Shown here: one piece after another, positions 6,091 through 15,025 of the stretch
How the letters are laid out: each line of letters opens with the position of its first letter
Position numbering within the stretch: position 1 is the first letter of the stretch
DNA from: Bacillota bacterium
Lineage (GTDB): Bacteria; Bacillota; Dethiobacteria; DTU022
NCBI GenBank assembly: GCA_012510325.1
Contig: JAAZIG010000067.1
Location: 1 to 16,079 of the forward strand
DNA length: 16,079 bases
Direction of reading: 5' to 3'
The notes under the pieces: generated by a model
The model's database searches: none
The model's input: the letters and a program-made list of their open reading frames with translations, nothing else
Told to the model about the DNA's origin: nothing
Made by a program: the position numbers and the translations under genes

Positions 6091-6357
6091 ATGTCCCCAG
6101 CTTTGGGTGATTACAAAAGATCTGTGATACTCGAACCTAAAACAGCTCCAGAAATTTGTTTGTTACTGACCACCGCAGCAGTCTATTCCTTAACCCATAA
6201 CAGCAGAGCTTTTGGGTATCAGCTAAAATTGTTTATTCGTCAGATAAAGATCGGCTTAACCCAAGAAGCCTTTAACAAACTGCTACAAAGCCAGCAAAGC
6301 TTATGCATATCACCAAGTAACTTATTTTATTTTATGAATTCACATCCTGAAAGTTAA
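6091..6357 (+). CDS. Doubtful 88-residue ORF upstream of cas3
   Basis: An open frame from ATG 6091 to TAA 6357, without a visible ribosome binding site. The product has a mildly hydrophobic piece (ICLLLTTAAVYSL) and then a basic stretch with GLTQEAFNKLLQ. I do not recognise a family. It is A+T-richer than the genes on either side and the strand opposite is full of stops. It ends 106 nt before cas3. It may be a gene remnant or a random open frame. Confidence 0.2.
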   Translation: MSPALGDYKRSVILEPKTAPEICLLLTTAAVYSLTHNSRAFGYQLKLFIRQIKIGLTQEAFNKLLQSQQSLCISPSNLFYFMNSHPES

Positions 6358-6391
6358 TTAAATCTCTAGGTTAAAAGATTAGCTCAAAGAT

Positions 6392-6420
6392 TTAACTCCA
6401 GACGCATAGCGGTTTATAAA
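6392..6420 (+). promoter_or_regulatory. Likely sigma-A promoter of the cas operon
   Basis: TTAACT (6392-6397, 4/6 match to TTGACA) and TATAAA (6415-6420, 5/6 match to TATAAT) are 17 bp apart. Transcription would begin near 6427, leaving a 5' leader of roughly 35 nt that contains GGGGGGT (6451-6457) ahead of the GTG start of cas3. It is the best promoter-like pair near the operon start, seen by eye only. Confidence 0.45.
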
Positions 6421-6463
6421 ATTGAGTTGCTGGTTAGCGCAATGAATATAGGGGGGTTATATT

Positions 6464-9289
6464 GTGAAAGATTTGAGGATAAAAGTGGTTTGGGCAAAAA
6501 AGACACGTGGCAATCAAGAAAGCAAGTGGCTTCCACTGATTGTGCATATGGCTGATGCCGCAGAAACCGCTGCATTGGTTTGGCATAACTGGCTCCCTGC
6601 TTCCACAAAACGAAAAATTGCTGATGGTCTTGGTTTGTCTACGGGGGATGCAGCCGAGTATGACGAGGCAGCGCTGCCTTGCCTCGTTTTTCTTGCGGCG
6701 GCACATGATCTGGGTAAGGCTATTCCAGCTTTTCAGGGCAGGCTGGGTCCTTTTGATCTTGATGAGCAGCTGTACGGACAGCTAACCAGTGCAGGCCTGC
6801 CTCTTCCCGACTATCTTCACCCCCGAGAGGCGAGACATTTTTGGGCTTCTCAGCTGATTCTTGAGAAATATGGATTTCACCGGAAACTTGCGGTAATTCT
6901 TGGTGGACACCACGGGCAACCGCCAAACCACGCTCAGTTGTATAACCTCAAAAATTCCTACCTTGCGGATTTGGGGTGGAGACAAGGGCAGGAAAAATGG
7001 GTGGAACTTCAACAAGATCTATTGGCCTATGCCTTGGAAAGAGCAGGTGTTTCAGCAACGGAGGCCAGCTCGTGGGAGCCGGACGTTACTGCACAGATAC
7101 TGCTCAGTGGGCTGGTGATCATGGTGGATTGGCTTGCCAGTAACGAAGATCTATTCCCTTACTTTGACATAGCTGAAGGTTTAAAATCATTCGCTGACAG
7201 GGCGGAAGTTGCATGGCAGGAACTCGCTCTTCCGGAATGCTGGATGCCCAATGATGTTTGGCTTCAGATGGGCGCTGGGCTTTATGAAAAACGTTTTGGG
7301 ATCAGTGAGCCTCGTCCCATCCAGACAGCCATGCTGGATACACTGGGGGAGATGTTGTACCCCGGTCTGGTTATCCTTGAGGCACCGATGGGTGAAGGAA
7401 AAACAGAGGCAGCTTTGGCGGTAGCAGAGGTGCTGGCAGAGAAAACCAAAAGGAGCGGGATATTCTTTGCTTTGCCAACCCAAGCGACTGCGAATGGATT
7501 GTTCCCAAGGGTTCTAGAATGGATCGGGCGGTTGGAAAGCGGGAGTGAACATGCAGTCCATCTGGCTCACGGTAAAGCTGATCTTAATGAACTTTATGGT
7601 GGAATCAAATCAACTTCCAAGATGGGTGGGCACTGGGTGATCGGTGATGAAGAAGAAGAAACTGAAAGTGATGCTATCGTTGTCCATGAATGGTTCCACG
7701 GACGCAAAAAAGGCATTTTGGCTGACTTTGTGATCGGGACAATTGATCAGGTTCTGATGGCGGGCTTGAAACAGAAGCATTTGGCCCTACGTCACTTGGG
7801 GCTGGCAAATAAAGTGGTTATTTTAGATGAGTGTCATGCTTATGACACCTACATGAGTCAATATTTATATAAGGTTTTAAATTGGTTGGGTGCATACGGA
7901 GTACCGGTGATCGTTTTGTCGGCTACTTTACCCGGTGAAAAGCGCAAACAGCTCTGCGACGCCTATTTGAATCAAGCAGTTGAGAAAGTATACGATCCCA
8001 TATTCGATGATGAAGAGCCGGGAAAAGTTGCGCTGCCAAACTGGGCAACGACCAGAGATTATCCCCTTATAACCTATACCAAAGGCGGTGAAGTATTACA
8101 AAAAAAAGTTCTCGGCCGGCAACGTTCACAGGAAATCGCAATCAGGATTTTATCTGAAGACCAAGAGTTAGCGCTTGTTCTGGCCGATCTGTTGTCTGCG
8201 GGCGGGTGTGCCGGGGTTATTGTAAATACAGTCAAGCGAGCCCAAGAAATAGCTGTTGCGCTTGAAGAGCATTTCGGCAGTGATGTTTGTTTGCTCCATT
8301 CACGTTTTATAGCCGTGGATAGGGCACAAAAAGAAATAGATCTTTTTGAGAAACTGGGTCCTGGTGGCGTACGGCCCTGGCGTTATATCGTTGTGGGCAC
8401 CCAAATATTTGAGCAGAGCTGCGATCTGGACTTTGATCTATTAATTACCGATATTTGTCCCATGGACTTGCTGATCCAGCGAATCGGCCGGTTGCATCGA
8501 CATGAACACAACCGTCTACCAAAGCTGAAGAAACCTGTCTGCTATGTTACAGGTATGGATGGCTCAAATTTCGATCGTGGTGCTGAACTGATATACGGTA
8601 AATACTTATTAATGAACACGCAGGCACTACTCCCAGAAAGCCTTATGCTGCCGAGTGCTATTCCACACTTGGTTCAGGAAACGTATGGATCGGAGGGGGT
8701 AAGCATTCACCCCGATCTGTTGATGGAATATGAAGCTGCCAGAGAGAAAGAGGAAAGTAAGGCGGAGAATAAAAAAAACAAAGCAGAAACATTTCAAATA
8801 TCCGATCCTTGTAGGGGAACGGAGGATCTGGTTGGCTGGCTAGATATGGCTTTAACGGACGATCCCTCAGGCAAAAGGGGTGAGGCGGCGGTTCGGGATA
8901 CGGAGAGTACTCTGGAGGTTTTTGTTGTTCAACGCAGGGGTGGCGAGTACTACACTTTGCCGTGGCTGGACAAGTATGGAGATTGCAAAATATCGGTATT
9001 TGAGCCTCCAGGGGAGAAACTGGCAAAAGCTATGGCAGAGTGCAGTATTCAGCTTCCCCTCAGCCTATGCTACAAACTGGATCGCACCATTGAGGAATTG
9101 GAGGAAACAGCCTTGGGGGAACTTTATGAGTGGCAAAGATCTTCCTGGCTCAAGGGTGAACTTTTCCTGGTCCTAGATGAACAACTTACAGCAGAACTTT
9201 GTGGATACCACCTGCAATATAACCGGGATTACGGGCTGTTCTCAAAAAAAATGGGAGAAGGAGATGGGGATGGAGGAGAAAACCTTTAA
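6464..9289 (+). CDS. cas3: CRISPR-associated nuclease-helicase Cas3 (type I-E)
   Basis: Cas3 is recruited by Cascade to degrade target DNA. This 941-residue protein has an N-terminal HD nuclease domain and an SF2 helicase. HD residues visible are His28 (LIVHMAD), His81-Asp82 (HDLGKA), the pair His149-His150 (GGHHGQPP) and Asp222 (VDWLASN). Helicase motifs are APMGEGKTEA (Lys313), ALPTQATANG, the DECH box (455-458), SATLP (486-490), LHSRF (611-615) and QRIGRLHRH (672-680). A Lys/Glu-rich linker near 755-775 leads to the C-terminal domain. The start is GTG 6464 with GGGGGGT 6 nt upstream; the ATG at 6442 is out of frame. All key residues are present, so it should be active. It is the first cas gene, and its end overlaps casA by 20 nt. 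Confidence 0.95.
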   Translation: MKDLRIKVVWAKKTRGNQESKWLPLIVHMADAAETAALVWHNWLPASTKRKIADGLGLSTGDAAEYDEAALPCLVFLAAAHDLGKAIPAFQGRLGPFDLDEQLYGQLTSAGLPLPDYLHPREARHFWASQLILEKYGFHRKLAVILGGHHGQPPNHAQLYNLKNSYLADLGWRQGQEKWVELQQDLLAYALERAGVSATEASSWEPDVTAQILLSGLVIMVDWLASNEDLFPYFDIAEGLKSFADRAEVAWQELALPECWMPNDVWLQMGAGLYEKRFGISEPRPIQTAMLDTLGEMLYPGLVILEAPMGEGKTEAALAVAEVLAEKTKRSGIFFALPTQATANGLFPRVLEWIGRLESGSEHAVHLAHGKADLNELYGGIKSTSKMGGHWVIGDEEEETESDAIVVHEWFHGRKKGILADFVIGTIDQVLMAGLKQKHLALRHLGLANKVVILDECHAYDTYMSQYLYKVLNWLGAYGVPVIVLSATLPGEKRKQLCDAYLNQAVEKVYDPIFDDEEPGKVALPNWATTRDYPLITYTKGGEVLQKKVLGRQRSQEIAIRILSEDQELALVLADLLSAGGCAGVIVNTVKRAQEIAVALEEHFGSDVCLLHSRFIAVDRAQKEIDLFEKLGPGGVRPWRYIVVGTQIFEQSCDLDFDLLITDICPMDLLIQRIGRLHRHEHNRLPKLKKPVCYVTGMDGSNFDRGAELIYGKYLLMNTQALLPESLMLPSAIPHLVQETYGSEGVSIHPDLLMEYEAAREKEESKAENKKNKAETFQISDPCRGTEDLVGWLDMALTDDPSGKRGEAAVRDTESTLEVFVVQRRGGEYYTLPWLDKYGDCKISVFEPPGEKLAKAMAECSIQLPLSLCYKLDRTIEELEETALGELYEWQRSSWLKGELFLVLDEQLTAELCGYHLQYNRDYGLFSKKMGEGDGDGGENL

Positions 9290-10937
9290 TCTACTTTATG
9301 AGCCCTGGATAAAGGTGCTAGACCGAGAGGGAAAACCTGATGAGTTATCCCTTCTGACTGTTCTGGAGGAGGCTCACGAGATTCGTTGTTTGGCAGGTGA
9401 GTTGCCCAGTCAGGATGTGGCGATCTTGCGGTTAATATTGGCGGTGCTTTATGCGACTTTTACGCGGGCGGATGTGTACGGGCAGCAAAATCCTATCGAC
9501 AAGGCTGAAGAAGCTCCGAAACGTTGGAAAAGTTTATGGGATTTGAAACGTTTTCCTATGGAGCCGATTAAAAAACGCCTGTGTTTTTATGAAGAACGAT
9601 TTTATCTTTTTCATCCGGAGCGACCTTTTTATCAAGTAGCGGGGTTACATGGGACAGAGGGAAAGATCAACACCGTATCGCAAATAGTGTCCGATGTTCC
9701 CAGCAGAGCTAGCAGGCGATTTATTAGTACAAAAAGCGGTAGAGATGCGGAAGTTTTGTCTTTTGCTGAAGCAGCACGTTGGCTTGTTTCCATGCAAGCC
9801 TGGGATTACGCAGGGAAGAAAGCGTCGGTGGTCGGTGGGAGCAAGGATGGTGGAGGAACCGGGTGGCTGGGGAAGATTGGGGTAATATATCCTGCCATGA
9901 ACACCCTATTTGAAACCCTTCTGCTCAATTTTGTTCTGCTGGGGGGCGATAAGGTTTTGCCGTATGGAGTACCGACATGGGAGGAGGAGCCAGTGCCAGG
10001 GCCCCAAAAAAAAGAACGGCGTCCAGCGGGCTATTGTGAACTATTGACTTGGCAATCGAGACGGATCCGTTTATTTGCGGGAAGCGGTAATGATAAAGGT
10101 TTGGTTAACGGGGTTTTATATTCTTACGGGGATGTCTTCGAGACAGCAAATATGGTTATTGAGCAGATGAGCGGATGGCATCTAAGTAAACTGGGAAAGA
10201 CCAAAGGGCATTATATTCCAAACAGACACAGAGAGGAACGGAATCTTTGGCGTGATCTCGGCTCAATTTTGCCGCAGGCGAATGGTTCAGTTGAAAACCT
10301 TTCTCCGGGAGTTGTCCAGTGGCTCGCTCAGATAAAGGAAAGAGAGCTTATGGACGAAGGTATTGTCCAACTCTGTGCTGTGGGATTTCATTATGGCCCC
10401 ATGAATGCCAAGGTGGATGCGATGACATCAGATACGCTATCAATTCACAATGGGGTTTTTACTGAGTTGGGTGGCAAATGGATGCCGCTAATAAATAACT
10501 TGCTGAAGTTAACGGATAATTGTGTCGGAAAGTTGGCTGTTCTGGCTGCCGATTTGGCCAAAGCAGCTGGTGACAGCGACAGTTCTCATCATAGGGCAGG
10601 AGGGGGGAGGGCAGATGCTGGTAGGGGGGAGGCTTATTTCAGAATGGATGAGCCTTTTCGAAGGTGGCTTGGTAGTATAGATCCCTTGAAAACGGATATG
10701 GGAGAAGCAGAGAAGGAATGGACATCGGTTTTAAAACGCATCCTTTTTCAACTGGGCGAGGAAATGAGCCGGCAATATGGTGAAAAGGCTATAATTGGCC
10801 GCTTGGTGGAGGAGAAACGGGGTAGGCATAAGGTGACTAATTTGTACACTGCACCGGGGGCGCTGGCAAAATTTCGCAGAAATGTAGTGCGCACTATTGC
10901 GAAAGGGGGTAGAGGAAATGGGAAAACAAAAAAATGA
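9270..10937 (+). CDS. casA: Cascade large subunit Cse1/CasA
   Basis: Cse1 is the large subunit of type I-E Cascade. It reads the PAM, helps open the target duplex and recruits Cas3. With the start at ATG 9270 it has 555 residues, somewhat longer than the E. coli protein. That start gives the typical opening MEEKTFNLLYEPWIKV and places AAGGAG (9258-9263) 6 nt upstream; an in-frame start at 9177 would add 31 residues lying wholly inside cas3 and is unlikely. Family landmarks are HPERPFYQV, TKSGRDAEVLSF, LLLNFVLLGGDKVLPYG and the LTWQSRRIRLF segment. A Gly/Arg-rich piece (HHRAGGGRADAGRGEAYF, about residue 450) precedes the four-helix C-terminal part. It overlaps cas3 by 20 nt and casB by 20 nt, suggesting translational coupling. 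Confidence 0.93.
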   Translation: MEEKTFNLLYEPWIKVLDREGKPDELSLLTVLEEAHEIRCLAGELPSQDVAILRLILAVLYATFTRADVYGQQNPIDKAEEAPKRWKSLWDLKRFPMEPIKKRLCFYEERFYLFHPERPFYQVAGLHGTEGKINTVSQIVSDVPSRASRRFISTKSGRDAEVLSFAEAARWLVSMQAWDYAGKKASVVGGSKDGGGTGWLGKIGVIYPAMNTLFETLLLNFVLLGGDKVLPYGVPTWEEEPVPGPQKKERRPAGYCELLTWQSRRIRLFAGSGNDKGLVNGVLYSYGDVFETANMVIEQMSGWHLSKLGKTKGHYIPNRHREERNLWRDLGSILPQANGSVENLSPGVVQWLAQIKERELMDEGIVQLCAVGFHYGPMNAKVDAMTSDTLSIHNGVFTELGGKWMPLINNLLKLTDNCVGKLAVLAADLAKAAGDSDSSHHRAGGGRADAGRGEAYFRMDEPFRRWLGSIDPLKTDMGEAEKEWTSVLKRILFQLGEEMSRQYGEKAIIGRLVEEKRGRHKVTNLYTAPGALAKFRRNVVRTIAKGGRGNGKTKK

Positions 10938-11556
10938 CACCTATCTCATCAGAAGGTTTACCCGCAGGAAGATCGATCTTCTGTTGGAGGAGAACTCCTG
11001 GAGCCGGGGTATGTTAGCCAAACTCCGCCGGGGGATCGGTAAAAAACCGGGAGAACTGCCCGAACTTTATGAGATTTTCCTTGAAGGCATGCCGGAACGC
11101 CTTTATGGCAGGGGCAGTGAACCAAGTTACTCGGAATGGGCGATTTACACTGCCCTGACGCTTTTTGCCCTGCACCAACAGGGGAAAAGCCGGGATCGCC
11201 CGATGAGTATCGGGTGGAGTCCCGAGAGTGAAGACGAAGGCAATTCGCTAGGGCGGGCGACAGGCCTGCTTGTTAGTCGCAGTAAGGACAGAGAACCAGC
11301 CATTAAACGGCGCTTTGACGCTGTGGTCACAGCTATAGAATTCACCGAATTTGCTTATCATGCACGGGGTATGATTCAACTTCTGAAAAGAGAAGATATT
11401 CCCTTAGATTATCCACGCCTAGCTGAGGATTTATTTTGGTATCAATTTGAAGAACACAGGAACCGGGTGAGGTTGCGTTGGGGTGAGGATTATTACCGTG
11501 CCAGTCAGCAAAATGCTGAAATAGACAGTGAGGAGGAGCAAAATGAAAAACCGTAA
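10918..11556 (+). CDS. casB: Cascade small subunit Cse2/CasB
   Basis: Cse2 is the small, mainly helical subunit, present in two copies along the Cascade belly where it stabilises the R-loop. With ATG 10918 it has 212 residues. GGGGG (10905-10909) lies 8 nt upstream and AGAGG is closer still; the in-frame TTG at 10897 would add seven residues and lacks any advantage. The conserved Cse2 segment LRRGIGKKPGELPEL and a basic helix FTRRKIDLL near the N-terminus support the call. The C-terminus is acidic (EIDSEEEQNEKP). It overlaps casA by 20 nt and cas7 by 14 nt. Confidence 0.92.
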   Translation: MGKQKNDTYLIRRFTRRKIDLLLEENSWSRGMLAKLRRGIGKKPGELPELYEIFLEGMPERLYGRGSEPSYSEWAIYTALTLFALHQQGKSRDRPMSIGWSPESEDEGNSLGRATGLLVSRSKDREPAIKRRFDAVVTAIEFTEFAYHARGMIQLLKREDIPLDYPRLAEDLFWYQFEEHRNRVRLRWGEDYYRASQQNAEIDSEEEQNEKP

Positions 11557-12637
11557 TGTCAATCGGATTTTTGTGGATGTCCATGTGGTCCAGTCGTTGC
11601 CGCCTAGCTGCGTTAATAGGGATGACACCGGTAGCCCCAAGACAGCTGTATATGGAGGTGTCCGCCGGGCGCGGGTTTCATCACAGGCTTGGAAACGGGC
11701 AATGAGGGAAATGTTTAAAAAATACTTTAGTGAGGATGAGCTAGACGAACGCACAAAAAAAATAGTTGATAAAGTTGCTGTTCAGATCCGGGCTATCTCC
11801 GATACCGGAGATGAAAAGTCCAAAGAGCTTGCGGAGAAGATTATCAATAATGCCGGGGTCACAACAAAGGATTCAGAGGCAAAGGCTCTCTTCTTTATGA
11901 GCAACAAGCAAGCGGAGAGTATGGCCAAGCTCGCGCTTACTGACCCAATGCCGGGTAAAAAGGAAGCACAAGCAGCGCTTAATGCGGGAAAAGGGGTCGA
12001 AATTGCCCTGTTCGGTCGCATGGTGGCTGATGATCCGATACTGAATGCAGATGCTTCTGCCCAGGTAGCTCACGCAATCTCAACTCACAGGGTGGAAAAC
12101 GAATACGACTACTATACGGCGATGGATGATCGGGCGCCGGAGGATCAGTCAGGTGCTGGGATGATCGGGACGATCGAATTTAACTCTTCCACCCTCTATC
12201 GCTACGCGACAGTTGCCGCTCATGATTTGAAAACCAATCTGGGCGATCTTGGTGCTTCCACCAAAGCAGTCAGGGAATTTGTCCGTGGCTTTGTCTGCTC
12301 TATGCCTACGGGAAAGTTAAATACCTTTGCCAATAACACGCCTCCTTATGCAGTGATGGTTGCTATTCGTCAAGATCAGCCAGTTAATTTGGTTGGCGCT
12401 TTTGAGCAGCCCATCAGGGCGGGGGACCGGGGCTACCAAGAGCAATCCTCGAAAGCGCTGGCTGAATATGCTAATGCCGTATACGGCAATTTTTTGGATG
12501 CTCCGGAGAAAGCATTTGTTGTCTCCATAGGGAGCGAACTGGACAAACTTGGTGAAAAGATGGGACTATCCGAGCTGTTGAGTAAAGTAGAACAAGTTGT
12601 CGGAGGCATTTTGCAAGAGGACGGCGAAAAGGCATGA
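11543..12637 (+). CDS. cas7: Cascade backbone subunit Cas7e/CasC
   Basis: Cas7e is the crRNA-binding RAMP-type subunit that forms the six-copy backbone of type I-E Cascade. With ATG 11543 it has 364 residues, the normal size. AGGAGG (11531-11536) is 6 nt upstream; a GTG at 11528 in frame would itself overlap this site and is unlikely. The N-terminus holds the family hallmark LPPSCVNRDDTGSPKTA followed by RRARVSSQAWKRAMR. Other landmarks are ENEYDYYTAMDD, GAGMIGTIEFNSSTLYRYA and FVCSMPTGKLNTFANNTPP. Its stop overlaps the cas5 start as ATGA, so cas5 is coupled to it. Confidence 0.95.
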   Translation: MKNRNVNRIFVDVHVVQSLPPSCVNRDDTGSPKTAVYGGVRRARVSSQAWKRAMREMFKKYFSEDELDERTKKIVDKVAVQIRAISDTGDEKSKELAEKIINNAGVTTKDSEAKALFFMSNKQAESMAKLALTDPMPGKKEAQAALNAGKGVEIALFGRMVADDPILNADASAQVAHAISTHRVENEYDYYTAMDDRAPEDQSGAGMIGTIEFNSSTLYRYATVAAHDLKTNLGDLGASTKAVREFVRGFVCSMPTGKLNTFANNTPPYAVMVAIRQDQPVNLVGAFEQPIRAGDRGYQEQSSKALAEYANAVYGNFLDAPEKAFVVSIGSELDKLGEKMGLSELLSKVEQVVGGILQEDGEKA

Positions 12638-13341
12638 GCACTTTGTTGTTACGACTAGCAGCACCGTTACAATCCTGGGGCATTGCCAGCAAATTTGATA
12701 CCCGTGATACAGCCAGAGAGCCCTCCAAAAGCGGGGTGATTGGATTACTGGCTGCTGCTCTTGGACGAGGTCGGGATGAAAATATGGATGACTTAACCAC
12801 TTTACGCTTCGGGGTTAGAATAGATCAACCTGGGACACTTCTGCGGGATTATCATACCGCCATGTTGGATTCGAAAGCTCCTCCTTTTGTGACAACCCGG
12901 TATTATCTTACCGATGCCGTGTTTCTGGTCGGATTGGAGGGTGAGAGGGTTTTTCTGAATAAATTGAAAGTTGCCCTGCAAAATCCTTTTTATCCGCTAT
13001 ACTTGGGGCGCCGTTCTTGTCCGCCAGTTGGTAAATTGATAGTAAGGGTGAGTGATTTAGGTCTTTTGGAGGCTCTTGAAGAAGAACCCTGGCAAGCCTG
13101 CGAGTGGTTTCAAAAGAAAAGGCGTTCAAGAACGATCAGGCTGACTATTGTTCATGATGCTGGACCTGACGAGCCAGGGGCTTTTTTACGGAGAGATTTG
13201 CCGGTTTCCTTTGATCATCGCTATCGTCAATATGCTTTTCGCATGGTTCGAGATGCTTTTGAAACGGTTGAGATGAGTGATTGGACCGGTTCTGCTGAAG
13301 GAGCAACCGAACACGATGCAATGGCTGAATGGAGGGTTTAG
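12634..13341 (+). CDS. cas5: Cascade subunit Cas5e/CasD
   Basis: Cas5e caps the 5' handle of the crRNA in type I-E Cascade. The protein has 235 residues and starts at ATG 12634, overlapping the cas7 stop by 4 nt. The N-terminal RAMP strand LLRLAAPLQSWG, then FDTRDTAREPSKSGVIGLLAAALG, is diagnostic of the family. The motif YLGRRSCPP (about residues 125-133) is also highly typical. Type I-E Cas5 is not expected to cut RNA, since Cas6e does that here. Its 3' end overlaps a possible upstream start of cas6e, but the preferred cas6e start lies 5 nt after its stop. Confidence 0.94.
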   Translation: MSTLLLRLAAPLQSWGIASKFDTRDTAREPSKSGVIGLLAAALGRGRDENMDDLTTLRFGVRIDQPGTLLRDYHTAMLDSKAPPFVTTRYYLTDAVFLVGLEGERVFLNKLKVALQNPFYPLYLGRRSCPPVGKLIVRVSDLGLLEALEEEPWQACEWFQKKRRSRTIRLTIVHDAGPDEPGAFLRRDLPVSFDHRYRQYAFRMVRDAFETVEMSDWTGSAEGATEHDAMAEWRV

Positions 13342-13346
13342 CAAAG

Positions 13347-14000
13347 ATGTATCTTTCTAGAATTGCTTTGCATACGCGCAGGCGGGATACTATGGCTGCG
13401 TTGGCTTCTCCCCAGCGAATTCATGCAGCTGTGGAAAGCAGCTTTCCGCCAGGCTCATCGGTAAAGAGTCGCAATCTATGGCGTATAGACCATTTGGGCA
13501 ATGATACCTATCTGCTAGTGCTGAGCGAACAAAAGCCAGATTTCACCCATATCGTGGAGCAGTTTGGCTGGCCGGAAAATGATCAGAAGTGGGAAACAAA
13601 AAACTATAATTATTTGATGGATAAAATCAAGGTGGGGCAGCAATGGCAGTTTCGTTTGCGAGCAAACCCGGTGCATAGTGTCAAACAACCTGATGACAAA
13701 GACTCGGGAAGCCGCGGGAAGGTCTATGCTCATATCACTGCCAAGCAACAAGAACAATGGCTGCTTGAGAGGGCTAAAAAAAACGGCTTTGCCCTATCCT
13801 CGGGTTCTTTTAAGATTGTTCACCGGGAGACGTGTCGTTTCCGTCGCAATCAGAAAACAATAACTTTGGGGATGGCGACCTTTGAAGGCATCCTCGAGGT
13901 TACTGATCTAGCTTTGTTTCTGAACGCTATGACCTGTGGAATTGGACGAGCTAAAGCTTTTGGGTGTGGGTTGTTGACAATCGTGAGGCCGACATCATGA
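13347..14000 (+). CDS. cas6e: CRISPR pre-crRNA endoribonuclease Cas6e/CasE
   Basis: Cas6e cuts the repeat RNA at the base of its hairpin and stays bound to the crRNA 3' end within Cascade. With ATG 13347 it has 217 residues and the classic opening MYLSRIAL. His26 (in SPQRIHAAVE) falls exactly where the catalytic histidine of the Thermus Cse3 family sits, which supports this start over ATG 13329 (six extra residues). GGAGG (13331-13335) upstream is a little distant at 11 nt. The C-terminal Gly-rich loop GIGRAKAFGCGLL is the other family mark. Its substrate is visible in the window: the array repeat can form a CCCCGC/GCGGGG stem. Confidence 0.94.
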   Translation: MYLSRIALHTRRRDTMAALASPQRIHAAVESSFPPGSSVKSRNLWRIDHLGNDTYLLVLSEQKPDFTHIVEQFGWPENDQKWETKNYNYLMDKIKVGQQWQFRLRANPVHSVKQPDDKDSGSRGKVYAHITAKQQEQWLLERAKKNGFALSSGSFKIVHRETCRFRRNQKTITLGMATFEGILEVTDLALFLNAMTCGIGRAKAFGCGLLTIVRPTS

Positions 14001-15025
14001 GTGGTGGGGGACCCGGGATGAAACGGCCGCAGCTCCAAATGTTACCGACAATGCGGGAAAGAATTTCGTTTTTATACCTGGAGCGCTGCCTGGTAAACCG
14101 ACAAGACAATGCAATAACAGTTACTGATTTGCGAGGAACAGTGCATGTTCCTGCTGCGGCGTTAAGTGTGATCCTGTTGGGGCCGGGCAGCAATGTTTCA
14201 CACCGGGCTATGGAGCTAATTGGGGATGCCGGGGCCAGTGTTATTTGGGTTGGAGAGCATGGGGTGCGTTATTATGCCCATGGTCGTCCCTTAACCCATT
14301 CATCTAGTATGTTGACGGCGCAGGCAGCTTTGGTTTCCAATACCCGCAGTCGTCTGGCGGTAGCCCGTCGTATGTACGCCATGCGCTTTACAGATGATGA
14401 TGTTTCAAATTTAACAATGCAACAGCTTCGGGGACGTGAAGGAGCCAGGGTGCGATCTATTTACCGAGAAACCGCGAAAGCGACCGGAGTGACCTGGAGT
14501 GGCCGCGAATACGACCCTAATGATTTTACCGCTAGTGATCTGGTGAACATGGCACTTTCCGCTGCTCATGCTTGCCTCTATGGGGTGGCGCATAGTGTCA
14601 TTACGGCGCTGGGATGTGCACCCGGTCTCGGTTTTATACACACAGGGCATGAGCGCTCTTTTGTTTATGATATTGCTGATCTTTACAAAGCCGAATTGAG
14701 CATCCCTATAGCATTTCAAATAGCGGCAAAGCAGCCCGAAGATATAGGAGCAGTTACGAGACGAGCCATGCGGGATGCGATTTCGGATGGTAAAATCATG
14801 GTGCGTATAGTTAGGGATATCCGGGAGTTACTCCTAGGAGTTGCCAAAGATGGTTCATCCCGAGATGTGCCGGAAATCCAGACCAATGTGCTGTGGTTAT
14901 GGGACGAAAAAAACGGGTTGGTGAAAAATGCTACTTCCTACGGAAAGGAACTTGGCGAAGCCGGTCTGAATGAGGAAGAACTCGAAGAGGGTTACGGGAA
15001 ACTTCTGTCGGAGGATGAGTTGTGA
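13997..15025 (+). CDS. cas1: CRISPR integrase Cas1 (type I-E)
   Basis: Cas1 is the integrase of the Cas1-Cas2 complex that inserts new spacers at the leader end of the array. Using ATG 13997 it has 342 residues. Catalytic positions are recognisable: Glu148 (LRGREGARV), His215 (GFIHTGHERS) and Asp225/Asp228 (FVYDIADLYK). Other type I-E marks are LERC near residue 28, GPGSNVSHRA and VIWVGEHGVRYYAHG. The start is a choice: ATG 13997 overlaps the cas6e stop as ATGA with GAGG (13985-13988) 8 nt upstream, while ATG 14018, seven codons later, has GGGGG before it. A GTG at 13964 is too far into cas6e. The 3' end overlaps the next gene by 4 nt. Confidence 0.95.
   Translation: MSGGGPGMKRPQLQMLPTMRERISFLYLERCLVNRQDNAITVTDLRGTVHVPAAALSVILLGPGSNVSHRAMELIGDAGASVIWVGEHGVRYYAHGRPLTHSSSMLTAQAALVSNTRSRLAVARRMYAMRFTDDDVSNLTMQQLRGREGARVRSIYRETAKATGVTWSGREYDPNDFTASDLVNMALSAAHACLYGVAHSVITALGCAPGLGFIHTGHERSFVYDIADLYKAELSIPIAFQIAAKQPEDIGAVTRRAMRDAISDGKIMVRIVRDIRELLLGVAKDGSSRDVPEIQTNVLWLWDEKNGLVKNATSYGKELGEAGLNEEELEEGYGKLLSEDEL

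Larger units (their letters stand above)
5513..6463. other. A+T-rich intergenic region between the hydrolase and cas3
   Basis: About 950 nt without a confident gene. G+C is much lower than in the mod region: 21 of 60 at 5941-6000 against 39 of 60 at 2041-2100. It contains the GTTAAAG repeats, AAAATGGT half-sites, two further inverted repeats, a GAAGCTAA direct repeat (5693-5700 and 5712-5719), two weak ORFs and the likely cas promoter. It reads as a boundary between the core genes and the cas block, with possible decayed genes. Confidence 0.6.
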
